Source: Heloderma charlesbogerti (Eukaryota; Chordata; Lepidosauria; Squamata; Helodermatidae). From it: a stretch of 64,000 nt of DNA. Where the stretch lies: NCBI GenBank assembly GCA_026122225.1, contig JANEZZ010003061.1, forward strand, positions 4,960,001 through 5,024,000. Reading direction: 5' to 3'. A model generated the notes under the pieces. That model made no database searches. It was not told the DNA's origin and saw only the letters and a list, made by a program, of their open reading frames with translations. Within the stretch, counting starts at the first letter, position 1; each line of letters opens with the position of its first letter. Positions 54,813 through 63,861 of this stretch are shown here, one piece after another. The translations under genes were made by a program, and so were the position numbers.

Positions 54813-54962
54813 CCTTCATTGCATGATTGTGGATTTCCTGGGGCAACCTTCTTGGCTATTGTGGAAAACAGAATGATGGACTAGATCATCCTTCCCTATT
54901 CCCAGCTGGGGATGATGGGAGATATAGTCCAGTACACTTGGGGCACTGAGTTGGAGGAGGCA
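54813..54962 (+). mobile_element. CR1 tail fragment plus partial palindromic MITE
   Basis: GATTGTGGATTTCCTGGGGC..AGAATGATGGACTAGATC matches the TTCTTATG-type CR1 3' UTR. It passes into CCCAGCTGGGGATGATGGGAG, a half copy of the palindromic MITE. Confidence 0.5.
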
Positions 54963-55006
54963 GGTATAAAGCAAACAGCATTCTTAAAAGCAAACAGCAT
55001 TCTTAA

Positions 55007-55132
55007 ATCACCGATGCAATGAATATGAACTTGAGCACGCTCCGGGAGAGAGCGGAGGACAGGAAGGTCTGGCGTGCTATGGTCCATGGAGTCATGAAGA
55101 GTCGGACACGACTTAACGACTGAACAACAACA
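55007..55132 (+). mobile_element. BovB LINE 3' end fragment
   Basis: TCACCGATGCAATGAATATG through GGTCTGGCGTGCTATGGTCC to CTTAACGACTGAACAACAAC. Only the last 126 bp. Preceded by a tandem 19-bp duplication (AAAGCAAACAGCATTCTTA at about 54968 and 54988). Confidence 0.85.
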
Positions 55133-55384
55133 AGCATGGCCTGCATGTAGCTTCCTGGTGGCTTCCAGTGGAGCTGTGGGGACCCCACCCAGAGTTTCCC
55201 TTGGTAGCGCTAGCTAGGGAAAACCTTGGATTTCCCTTGCCAGTGCTAGGGCTAGCAAGGGAAAACCTTACCTTATCTCTGATCTCTCTTTACACCAGTG
55301 CATCCCTTGCTGTTGTGATATACAAAGGGCCAAACAAAACAGGAAGCGCCCCACAACCCTAAGCAATACAATAGCAAAGCAACT

Positions 55385-55716
55385 GTGTTGGGCTTACTGG
55401 TGATAATAAATATATATAACAAAATCTAATGATAACATTTTTTAATCTGTGTAGTATGCCAAACATACAGATGTTTGTTCATTCTTTGGCAAACCTTTTA
55501 CATACTAGACCATGTCCTAATTGTACTAGACGATTGAGGAATGTCGAAACGTGTTCGGTATTGGTGATGTTTTGGTATGGTTAGTTTTTTTCAGCACAAT
55601 AATATTGTATTCTCTTTTATTGTTTAGATGTATGGTTTTAAACTACACAGATAAAAAACCCCTTTATCATTAGATTTTTGGTATATATATTTATTATCAC
55701 CGGTAAGGCCAACCCA
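55385..55716. mobile_element. Element with about 70-bp terminal inverted repeats
   Basis: Left arm 55385-55456 (TGTTGGGCTTACTGGTGATA, ATAAATATATATAACAAAAT) and right arm 55647-55716 (inverse of TGGGTTGGCCTTACCGGTGA) are imperfect inverted copies. The middle contains GATTGAGGAATGTCGAAACG, like the motif downstream of Penelope-like ORFs. Direct repeats of TTGTTGTGATATRCAAAGG flank it at about 55314 and 55726. A DNA transposon relic or the inverted terminal part of a Penelope-like element. Confidence 0.5.
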
Positions 55717-56190
55717 GTGGTTTTGTTGTGATATGCAAAGGATATATTCCCCCCCCCCGCCATGAAGGAGTTGCTTCCTGTATTACAGTGTGCTAATTAT
55801 TACATATGACCTGCTTCTCTGTTTTTTAAAGCTTTAGATTGTTTAATTATGATGCTTCCAAAGATTAAACAAAACAGAAACTAAAACTTGAAAAGCAGGA
55901 AATTGGATAAATTAACCCAGTGGAAATTATTTTAAAAATATTAACTCCAGGTACTAAATCCATTTTAAAATCTAATGTTAGTTTGAGAGCAAACATGGAT
56001 CAAAATGGCTGATTGGCTTTTGCATCCATTATCAAGGAGTGTCAGTGGACACACGCCTTCTGGTTACAGTGTACAAAGTAATCCTGTGTTGCAGTGTTTC
56101 TCATTACTTGATTACTGGTTGTGGAAAGGCAGGGTTGCATACGTTCGTGTGCTTTGAGCAAACTAATGGATTCTTTTCTCCCTGAATCAG

Positions 56191-56212
56191 AATTTAAAAC
56201 TACAATTCAAAC
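56191..56212 (+). other. SLC46A3: 5' UTR part of exon 2, after acceptor
   Basis: Acceptor TTCTTTTCTCCCTGAATCAG ends at 56190, with a pyrimidine tract directly upstream. 22 bases of leader precede the ATG, which has A at -3 (AAACATG). Confidence 0.6.
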
Positions 56213-56404
56213 ATGAAGAAAACTTTAGTAGTGGAACCCGTGGTTGCCATATACATGTTTGTTTCTTCTGTGAAATCGCCCGTGGTGCAACAGTACGTGT
56301 ACAGGAGGCTCTGGGAGGACATCATCAACACCACCTTCATAGATAATGACACTGTTTCTCATTGTGAACTAAACCAAAGCAGTCCAGCTTACTTGAAGCA
56401 AAAG
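56213..56404 (+). CDS. SLC46A3: SLC46A3-like transporter, first coding exon (partial gene)
   Basis: 64 codons from ATG 56213 to an AAG|GTAAGG donor at 56404/56405, phase 0. SLC46A3 is a lysosomal-membrane major-facilitator protein of the proton-coupled folate transporter family, linked to export of lysosomal catabolites and muropeptides. The exon shows the family N-terminus: VEP at residues 7-9, a hydrophobic first membrane segment at about 4-25, QQYVYRRLWE at 26-35, and the first luminal loop with Cys51, CELNQSSP at 51-58 and sequons N39, N45 and N54. These blocks match SLC46A3 rather than SLC46A1 or A2. The remaining about 400 residues must be encoded beyond 64000. Upstream lie the CpG island and candidate exon 1. 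A paralogue or decayed duplicate cannot be excluded from one exon. Confidence 0.78.
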
Positions 56405-56472
56405 GTAAGGCCAGATTGCTCATCAGGTGCAACCAGACAAAGTTAAGCATTCTTACGAGCACTATGCTCTAT

Positions 56473-56611
56473 ATGTATACTCAGAAGTAAGTCCCATTTA
56501 GTTCAGTGGGGCTTTTTTGCTGGTAAGTAGGATTCTATACCCCACTTACCTGGGGGTAAGCCCCATTGAATTCAATGGGACTTACTTTTGAGTAGACATC
56601 TGTAGGATTGT
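56473..56611. repeat. Two adjacent short palindromic MITEs
   Basis: ATGTATACTCAGAAGTAAGTCC..GTGGGGCTT, then CCACTTACCTGGGGGTAAGC, CCATTGAATTCAATGG, GACTTACTTTTGAGTAGACATC. They begin about 70 bp inside intron 2. Confidence 0.68.
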
Positions 56612-56879
56612 TCTGTTCATCTCCTAGAGCAGTGGTGGGCGGAAGGTAGTTCAGGATCTTCTGATAGATTTCTGGGTGATTTGCAGTGGATTGGGAAGGA
56701 TTCCTCACTCTGACTTGTTTAACAATAGTAACCACAAACACAAAGGAAATATGTATCCCAACTGCTCAAAACACGACAAACACTGAATTGGGATGCACCA
56801 CAAATTAGTGCAGTTAAAAACTCTAAAGAATTTTTTAAAAATAATTTTATACTAATTTTTTTATATAAAAACACAGATT

Positions 56880-57240
56880 AAAATAATCAGTACAGCCACA
56901 ATATGGAATATAAAATGACCAAATGCATTTCTACACAGGTCTTCCTCAGTGATCAAACTACAAAGATTTTTATGCACATAATAAAACAAATACTTAACAG
57001 AAATAAATAAACCTGTGAATATAAATAAAAAAGTTGGTTAGGAAGATAAATAAAAATAAATAAGGTTACCAAATGGAATGAGTATTTTTATTCAGCAAGA
57101 ACTTACCTGTTGGTTTATAACTGGTTCTTATCAGAACCAAAATACTAAAGCAATAATAAAGCTAAAAACGCTCTCCTACAATGGATCTCTCAAAACTTCA
57201 AGGCTAGGAGGTTCCTAAACAAAAAATACTAGCATATAAT
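56880..57240 (-). mobile_element. Possible Penelope-like element 3' region, minus strand
   Basis: Minus strand has GATCACTGAGGAAGACCTGT followed by AGAAATGCATTTGGTC, resembling the GAGGAA..GAAACGYGTTYGG motif downstream of Penelope-like ORFs and seen at 55530-55560. The rest is AT-rich and unassignable. Confidence 0.35.
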
Positions 57241-57289
57241 TAAAGGATTGCAAGTCTCCAAATCATAATTTTAAGGCAAACATAAAATA

Positions 57290-57650
57290 AAAAGTGTGGG
57301 TCCTTTTCATTAGTATTTGCCTCACTGGGAAATACTTTGTCAACCCAGTAAATAATGTGAAATATTTCCATAGGTGTTTTTTTAACTGTAACACTAAAGC
57401 AGTTATATATATTATTATATGCGTGTGTGACAAAATCTATGTTGGCGTGACCACAAGAGCCATCAAGATGAGAATTTGTGAACACAAGAGTTGTATAAGG
57501 AATCAGAGAATACAGGCTCAAATTGTTCAACATTTCCTAGAACCGGGACATAATGAAAAGGACCTGAAATTTTGCTGCATTGAACAAATTCAAGAGCAAG
57601 GACCTCAACTGCATAGGAGATTACTGCAGTGTCTTGTTTAACAATAGTAA
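57290..57650 (+). pseudogene. Penelope-like element GIY-YIG endonuclease remnant
   Basis: Frame 57294-57641 encodes a C-terminal GIY-YIG nuclease domain of a Penelope-like retroelement. Visible features: AVIYII (residues 36-41, GIY position), CVC at 43-45 (the Cys pair that lies between the GIY and YIG motifs in these elements), KIYVG at 47-51 (YIG), RAIKMRICEHKSCIRNQR at 55-72 with the conserved Arg and His, and QHFLEPGHNEKDL at 79-91. The first Gly of GIY is replaced. No RT domain is attached, so this is a fragment; the ATG is probably fortuitous. Confidence 0.75.
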
Positions 57651-57984
57651 CAACAAAATGACTTTCAGCACTTGGATAGCTCCATTAGCGTTCTGGATAA
57701 CCTGGAGCAGATTCACCACCCCATTGACATCAGAGCCACCAGCCTCCACTGGCCTGAAGTCTGCTCACTCCTATCCTAGATCTCACTGCAAGAGAATTAA
57801 ATATGCACTTTATGTTCCACTGACTTCAGTGGGAAGATTAAAAATGTACAACTTTGCACTGTAAGTAAGCATTGCAAGGAACTCGTGTACATGAGTGGAT
57901 AGCCAAGTATATACAAGATTTTTTTAAAAGCTGGGAGTCAGCCACAAAATAATCCTCTACCTGAAAGGTGAAGTGCCTGCCGGA

Positions 57985-58330
57985 ATGAATAAGTCTTAGC
58001 TAGGTGGTGCAAAGCAAGGAGAGAGGCAGAGAAGTCAAACAGAACTCCTGAGGTTGGGAATGCTTCAGTCCAGGCACAGCTACAGAGAAGGTTGTGACCC
58101 ACATCCCAACCAGTTGAGTCTCAGGCACTGTCGAGACATGAAGAAGAGTCTTTCCAGCGGATTTTAGGAAGCAGGCAGACTGGTATGGGAGGAGACAGTC
58201 CCTGAGGTATCCTGGGCCCAAGCCATTTAGAAACTTCAAGGTAAACACCACTACTTTGAATTGTGCCTGGAAATGAACCGTCAGCCAATGCAACTTTTGT
58301 AAGGTAAGGTAGAATATGCTTCTGTGGGTG
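57985..58330 (-). mobile_element. L2-like LINE ORF2 C-terminal remnant, minus strand
   Basis: Minus-strand frame 58293-58000 reads MHWLTVHFQAQFKVVVFTLK and LNGLGPGYLRDCLLPYQSA, the L2-type segment also at 15368. The frame is lost before the WNSLP block. Confidence 0.6.
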
Positions 58331-58925
58331 AACTAACATCCTTTCTGTCACATTCTGGACTTTGTACCACATTTCTGGTGACTCCTCAAAGGTAGCCCCA
58401 TTAGAGCACATTGCAATAATCCAAGGGTGCCAAACTGGGGGCGGGGGACACACACATTCCATACCCAACCATTTCCTCTGCAAGCTGGATGATGTCAATA
58501 ATTCTTTAATTATGGGACTTCTGATCAGTGCTTTCTTCCCTGCCTCTTGTTTTGCCTTAGGGTGTTCTGCTCCTTAATTAAATCCTTATTTAAGTTGAGG
58601 GCTTCTTCATTTCTCTGCATTTAAATTTGTATTCCAGTTGTATTTATTTTTTGCTTTGGTAATCATAACCTTGTTCCCATTGTACTAAATGCGAAATGCT
58701 TTGAGTGATATGATTGTGTCACACACTACTGGGGTTTCCAAATTCCACCAGTATGGTGTGCTGCTAGGATGTTTATAGGGTTAGCTGTCTATTTCTCTCC
58801 AGATAATTTGTCATGTCCTTCATTATGTTTATGAATGGAATATGAAAGGATTCTACTGAACACAGTCAAAAGAATAGATCTGATCATGCAGTGTAGCAGA
58901 AATATCTGAGACATCTAAATGAGCA
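58331..58925. other. No recognisable gene
   Basis: Intronic, unique-looking. A segment near 58525-58660 (TGCCTCTTGTTTTGCC, GGTGTTCTGCTCCT) is repeated at 59640-59780, a diverged duplicated piece of unknown class. Confidence 0.4.
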
Positions 58926-58928
58926 ACA

Positions 58929-59078
58929 GTGACTCTTGTAGTACCTTCAAGATGAAGACATTTAATATCGTGGCATAGGCTTTCATGGAAAGAGTCCACA
59001 AGATCTGATGATGAAATGGACTTTTGTCCACAGAAATGTATTCCAGAATACAGTTTTAGGTGCTACAAGACTTTTTGT
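58929..59078. repeat. MITE-like repeat (CTTGTAGTACCTTCAAGATG type)
   Basis: GACTCTTGTAGTACCTTCAA at left and inverted TAGGTGCTACAAGACTTTTT at right. Centre GTGGCATAGGCTTTCATGG and GAGTCCACAAGATCTGATG. Best copy of the 6796 and 16162 family. Confidence 0.6.
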
Positions 59079-59124
59079 TGTTTTTGCTGAAACACACCTA
59101 GGCCCAAAACAGACAATACATTAA

Positions 59125-59253
59125 GGATGCAATCCTATGCATATTTAGACAGAAAAAAGTCCTACAACTCCCAGAGTGTCCCAACCATGCTGGCTGGGAC
59201 ATGCTGGGAGTTGTAGGACTTTTTTCTGTCTAAACATGCACAAGATTGTGCCC
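59125..59253 (+). mobile_element. PIF/Harbinger-type MITE, short family (copy 6)
   Basis: 129 bp, TAA at 59122-59124 and 59254-59256. Termini GGATGCAATCCTATGCAT and CAAGATTGTGCCC. Hairpin AAAAAAGTCCTACAACTCCC against GGGAGTTGTAGGACTTTTTT. Confidence 0.85.
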
Positions 59254-59639
59254 TAAATGAATGTAAATCTAGTTAAGTCTTAGAGAAGATATGCACCTCC
59301 ATCATGAACTGCCTTAGGAAACTGCCTGCAGTCAGGCTTGGTCACTCATTTGGGGGGTAGGTGAGGAATTTTAATGGAATATCTTCAGGAGGTCTCCCAG
59401 GCAGGTCATGCCATAAGAGGCTGATGAAGTCTTTCTAACATGTGCATTCAAATGCATTTTGTGCTGTGTTAGGAGTGGATTCATGTTTAATTAAGAAGAA
59501 GCTTGGAATTCATTACATCAGACTCTGTGGCTCCCTAATTGAACAAATATATTTAGAATGAATCTGGGGAACATTGCACTGAAACTCTGTGCAGTGCAGG
59601 TTTTCTGCTAGACATATTGCATTCTTTAATTTTGGGACT

Positions 59640-59790
59640 TCTGTTCAGTGTGTTTTCTTCCTTGCCTCTTGTTTTGTTCTAGGGTGCTCTGCTCCTGATT
59701 TCAGTCCTTATTTAAATCAAGGAGTTCTTCATTTCTCTATGTTTGAATTTGTATTCCAAGGTTTATTTATTTTTTGCTGCACCATCATGC
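59640..59790 (+). repeat. Diverged duplicate of 58525-58660
   Basis: GTTTTCTTCCTTGCCTCTTG, TAGGGTGCTCTGCTCCTGAT, GTTCTTCATTTCTCTATGTT and TTTATTTATTTTTTGCTG occur in the same order as at 58530-58655, about 1.1 kb upstream. Class unknown. Confidence 0.5.
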
Positions 59791-59794
59791 TCTA

Positions 59795-59902
59795 GAGTGG
59801 ACAGCCATCTGTCAGGGATGCTCTGACTTGGACTCCTGCATTGAGCAGGGGTTGGACTTGATGGTCTTGTAGGCCCCTTCCAACCCTACTATTCTATTAT
59901 TC
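59795..59902 (+). mobile_element. CR1-type LINE 3' tail only (ATTCTATG subfamily)
   Basis: TGGACAGCCATCTGTCAGGG through GTTGGACTTGATGGTCTTG to CTACTATTCTATTATTCTT. Just the last about 105 bp. Confidence 0.85.
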
Positions 59903-60027
59903 TTTTTCAGATTAAGACTCACGGGCCAGATCTTTGGCTGGTGTAAAACTGGCAAAGCTTCATTGGTGTTGGTATACCTAAGCTGCTCTATAAACCACCC
60001 AAAAATCCTGCACAGAATTTTAAAGCT

Positions 60028-60261
60028 GCTTTAGAGCTCTTCCTGCCAGTAACTAAGCCTTAGGAGAGGCATTTCAACCTTTCATAATGGGGAAGAAACC
60101 GCACAAAAGCCAGGAAACCACCAATTCATCAGTGGTTGGGGAAAGGGGCTGGGGAAAGGGGCTATGGAATGGGGCGTGGCCATTTGGGGAACCCTGGAGG
60201 GTCTGATTGGAACCCCAGGTGGGCCAGATTTGGCCCCCAGGCCTGAGGTTCTACACCTCTG
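60028..60261 (-). mobile_element. hAT-like element fragment (CAGGGGTGC family, copy 3)
   Basis: Shares GCCAGTAACTAAGCCTTAGG and AGGGTCTGATTGGAACCCC with 47617-47939 and ends CTGAGGTTCTACACCTCTG at 60261. Left terminus missing. Confidence 0.55.
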
Positions 60262-60802
60262 ATATACAGCATATAAAAACCTGGTTGTGTGTAATCCAGA
60301 GTCCCACTGATTTCTATAATTATCTGCATTCAAAGGTGCATGCAGGTGAGGCTTTTATTGTGCTATTGCCCTGCCTCATTCATGTAATTTTGCAGGGGCC
60401 TCCAGACATCATTGTCCTCTATTTGTAACTGTGAAGGAAGGATCCTGCCGGGGCTGGCCCCAACCTCCCTGCGAGGGAGGACCACTCAGGACCCGATCCT
60501 GGGATCCCCTTCCCCAAAACAGGACTAGCCAAACCTGGCCTTTCAGTCCCCCAAAATACTCAGGAGCCACCCTCTTCAGCCAAGAGGCACTAAAATTATC
60601 ACTGAGGTTATGCAGAGAGCTCACACCAGCTCAAGGTTGGATAAAGGTTTATTAAGATCAAAATAAAGGGGCAGAGGGAAAGGGAAGAATGGAAGTAACA
60701 AGTTACACAAGAGGGTACAAAGCCAAATCACTTAACTGTAAACGGAGAGCTTCATGAACACACACCCAAACAAAATAATAAATCTACCTGGCCTATCTTT
60801 AC

Positions 60803-61927
60803 TAGGGATGTCAGAGAATTCCACCACAGACTCCAGTGGGGCCAGATTCTTTAGAATCCAGCCACCCAGAATCTGTGGCGGAACAGCCCCCTGCCCCCCT
60901 GCGGAATCCCCCCGGGATGGAGCTTACCTGAGGCGGTGGCGGCGGCTCCGGCTGGTCTCCCAGCTGGCCGCTGCCGGGCTCCTGCCAGGCTGCTGCGGAC
61001 GCAAATGGCGGCCATCGTAGTGGCTGCCATTTGCGTGCTTGCAGGCAGCCGTGATAGGCCATTTGCATGGCTGCCTTTACCGTGATAGGCTACGTAAATT
61101 CTTGAAGAGCAGGGGCGCAAATGATGTAGCGGCCGCCATTTGCGTCCCTGCTTTAGCCATGATAGGCTACGTGAATATTTACTAGGGATGTACGAAACAC
61201 TTACTTGGTTTCGTCCAGGGACATCCACGGTGGGGGGGAGGCGCTCCGTCCCTCCCGCCGAAATCCTCCCTGGCCGGCTCCGTGGTGACTCCGCGGAGCC
61301 GCTGGCTGGGGCCGCCCGCAGCTGGACATCCGGCCGCTGCTGGGCTGTGCAGGGACGCAAATGGCGGCTGCCATTTGTGTTCCTGACTGTTGCCATGATA
61401 GGCTACGTAAATACTTACGTAGCCTATCACGGCCATTCGTGGGAAGGCGAATGGCGGCTGCAGACACAGCAGCCATTTGCAGAGCACCGGACAGCCGCAA
61501 ACAGGTAGGCTCCGTTCTGGACCCATTTCGGGGGGTGGCAGGGGGGGTTGCTTCGTTCCGCCACAGATTCCGGGGGGCTGAATGCACTGGAATTCGGTCT
61601 CCCTGGAATCCATGGCGGAATTCTCCAATATCCCTAATATTTACGTAGCCTATCACAGGCTACCATAGGGACGCAAGTGGCGTCCCCTATGTAGGACACC
61701 ATTTGTGTCCGCACCAGCCCGGCAGCGGCTGGAGGCCCTGCTGTGGATTGGCCCAGCCAGCGGCTCCACAGCATGGCTGCGGAGCGGAGCCAGCCAGGCA
61801 GGATTCCGGGGGGGAGGACCGGATCGCCTCCCCCTCGTCGAGGATTCCGGGGGGAGGAACGGATCGCCTCCCCCTCCCCCCAGCGGATGCCCCGATCAGA
61901 ACCAGGTAAGGGATTCGTACATCCCTA
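60803..61927. mobile_element. hAT-type element with palindromic core (copy 3, outer of a nest)
   Basis: Exact 8-bp duplications ATCTTTAC at 60795-60802 and 61928-61935. Termini TAGGGATGTCAGAGAATTCC and GGGATTCGTACATCCCTA. Split at 61182 by another family member. After removing that and one duplication, the outer element is 663 bp, with GTGATAGGCTACGT modules at 61082 and 61158 and GACGCAAATGG modules between. Confidence 0.85.
61183..61636. mobile_element. hAT-type element with palindromic core (copy 4, inner of a nest)
   Basis: 454 bp with exact 8-bp duplications ATATTTAC at 61175-61182 and 61637-61644. Termini TAGGGATGTACGAAACAC and GGAATTCTCCAATATCCCTA. Its own core palindrome ATGATAGGCTACGTAAATAC / TTACGTAGCCTATCACGG is at 61393-61433. 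It inserted at the centre of the outer element's palindrome. Confidence 0.88.
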
Positions 61928-62239
61928 ATCTTTACATGCCTAAGTATGGATCTCCCCAGATAGCAACCAGCTGTCTGCAGTTCCAAGACCACCAGGATGA
62001 GGGGAGGCCTCATGCCTCGCCCTCAGCCCTCTTTTAAAGCCCAGCCCTGGCAACCCAGGGCAGATTTTCCTTCAGCCAATCACTGGCTCAGGCCCTGGGT
62101 GGGCTGCCCTTGCCTCCAAGAGGCTGGAACTCCCCACCAACTCCAGCTGTTCCCATTTCCCAATCAGCAGGGACTGCGCCCGGCCTTGAGCAAAGGGGCT
62201 GAGGAGCCTCTAGATAACACGCAATCCCAGGTGGTTACA

Positions 62240-62820
62240 TCTGATGTGATCGCCTGACCTGATCTTCTGGAGAAAAACAGGCCGTCGTTCTTGACAGTAA
62301 GCCTCCCATGTTTTCCCATCATTCTTCCATCTTGTTCTTGCCAGGAAAAAAAAATCCTTTAAGTGGGGGGAAAGATGGAATAGCAGCCCAGTGCCTTTTG
62401 GCTGTTAGTGCTAGACGCCCTCCACTTCCAAACATAACTCATTGTTCTTCCTTTCGCTTGTACACAGAATTGAGCGGCTAGGTCACTTTGTAGATTCACA
62501 ACTCTGTTTGTCTGATGTTAAGACGCCTTGTCTCTCTCACCGTCACCACACACGCAAACATTGCCGCGGTATGATCTTTGCCCAGAGGCCATACTGTGCG
62601 AAGTAAGTTGGCCAATAGAGGAAAAAAAGTACTAAAATACATACTGCGTAGATAACGGTAGATCTTTGTTCCTTCCCTTGTGTACTCAGCCGCTTCTTAA
62701 ATGTTCTCAGCTCATCATTTTTTGTAGCCTTCTTCACCTTTTCCTCTCTTTGGCACAGATCTTCTCAGCTGCAGTTGGGTTAAATGTACGTGCCTTACTA
62801 GCACTGTCTGTAAGTCAAGA
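62240..62820. other. No recognisable gene
   Basis: Intronic unique-looking DNA. Minus-strand ORF 62737-62543 has a hydrophobic run but no family resemblance. Confidence 0.4.
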
Positions 62821-63235
62821 CTGGAGCTGAGCAGTAGAGCACCTGCTTTGCATGCAAAGGTCCCATGTTTGTTCCCTTGCGTCTCCGTGTAGGGTTGGGG
62901 AAAGGCACCTGGCAGAGCCCCTGCCAGTCAGCGCTGACAATAGTGTGGACACTGCACGAAGCAACCCTGCTGGTGCAGGGAAGAGCAGCTGCTGTTCCTG
63001 GTGCCGGCAGGGGCTCCTGACACCCCCATCCTTGCAGTTATCTCCAATTTCAGTTCGGAAATAACAGCAGCGATTCCCTCCAGGGGGGATTCTTCCAAGG
63101 GTAGGAGCTTGGAAGCTTGGAGGAGCGGCAGCAGTTCTACAGGCTAGATTGAGGGGTCTGTCGGTAGCTGGGAGTGATGTACCCCTGAGCTAGCTGGACC
63201 AGTGACTCAGTATAATGCAGCTTCCTGAGCGCTGA
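62821..63235 (+). mobile_element. tRNA-derived SINE, split or diverged
   Basis: Head: GAGCTGAGCAGTAGAGCACC, CTTTGCATGCAAAGGTCCC (anticodon-loop-like TTTGCAT, as tRNA-Ala TGC) and GTAGGGTTGGGGAAAGGC, to about 62950. Tail: GAGCTAGCTGGACCAGTGAC and TATAATGCAGCTTCCTGAGC at 63187-63232. The roughly 230 bp between them is foreign to the SINE seen at 43736, so either an insertion or two partial copies. Confidence 0.62.
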
Positions 63236-63780
63236 GTCTGAGTCTGGAGCAGTGTGTTAGCTAGAGAAATACTTCTGTATTTCAGTTGCTCTGGCATTGT
63301 GACTGAATTGCTTAGGGAGTGCACAGTCTGGGTCTTTCTCAGCGATGGTGAGCACTCTAGTTTTTTGTTTCAAAGGGAAGGCACATTTTCTTGGGGTTTA
63401 AAAACAGTTTGGCCAGTTAAAATCAGCAGTAGAACATCATAGAGGGCTTAACCATAAGTGGTGCCCCTTATTTTAGACCACAGGTTCTTAAGTATCACTG
63501 TCTTTTGAAATCTTGGAGTTCTGCCATGTTCCGAGCTGGTGTGTGCGCGCGCAAACCCACATACATAGGCACATGCTCAGACACTTTGCTATTCTTCTTG
63601 AATGATCATCACCATTGTTCAATGACAAATACAATGATTCTTTAACACATTAGCCATGTTCTTTTAAAAATGCACCTTCCATTCCTTAGTTATTTAGCAC
63701 AGTTCATTTATTATGTTTTTATCCTCCCTTCCTCAAGAAACTCAGAGTGGTGTACAAAGTTCCCTCTTTATCCTCACCAC
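63236..63780. other. No recognisable gene
   Basis: AT-rich intronic DNA with a GTGTGCGCGCGCAAACC stretch at 63540; no SLC46A3-like exon seen. Confidence 0.4.
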
Positions 63781-63784
63781 TTTG

Positions 63785-63861
63785 TTGTTGGGAATATTGC
63801 AACCTCATCTGCAAGTTACAGGAAGAGGGCTGTGTTGCGGTTAGCTAATTAATGCATGGGC
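63785..63861 (+). mobile_element. LTR-like repeat, 5' fragment (third copy)
   Basis: TTGTTGGGAATATTGCAACC, TCTGCAAGTTACAGGAAGAG, TGTGTTGCGGTTAGCTAATT and ATGCATGGGCATTA match the starts of 26899 and (inverted) 12613. Cut by the next element. Confidence 0.6.

Larger units (their letters stand above)
60424..62239 (-). mobile_element. Possible solo LTR, minus strand, carrying nested hAT-type elements
   Basis: Inverted ends TGTAAC (60424) and GTTACA (62239). Removing the hAT insertion leaves about 680 bp. On the minus strand there is a TATA-like TTTAAAAGAGGG near 62035, then AATAAACCTTTATCC near 60650: promoter-like then poly(A)-like order, as in an LTR. No matching 4-6 bp target duplication is seen at the proposed ends, so boundaries and class are tentative. 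Confidence 0.42.

Noticed and set aside
55500..55570. Hammerhead ribozyme near the Penelope-like motif
   Set aside because: GATTGAGGAATGTCGAAACG superficially recalls a hammerhead core, but I could not place the three stems.
62543..62737. Minus-strand ORF with a hydrophobic helix
   Set aside because: No splice context, no family resemblance and a length expected by chance in AT-rich DNA.
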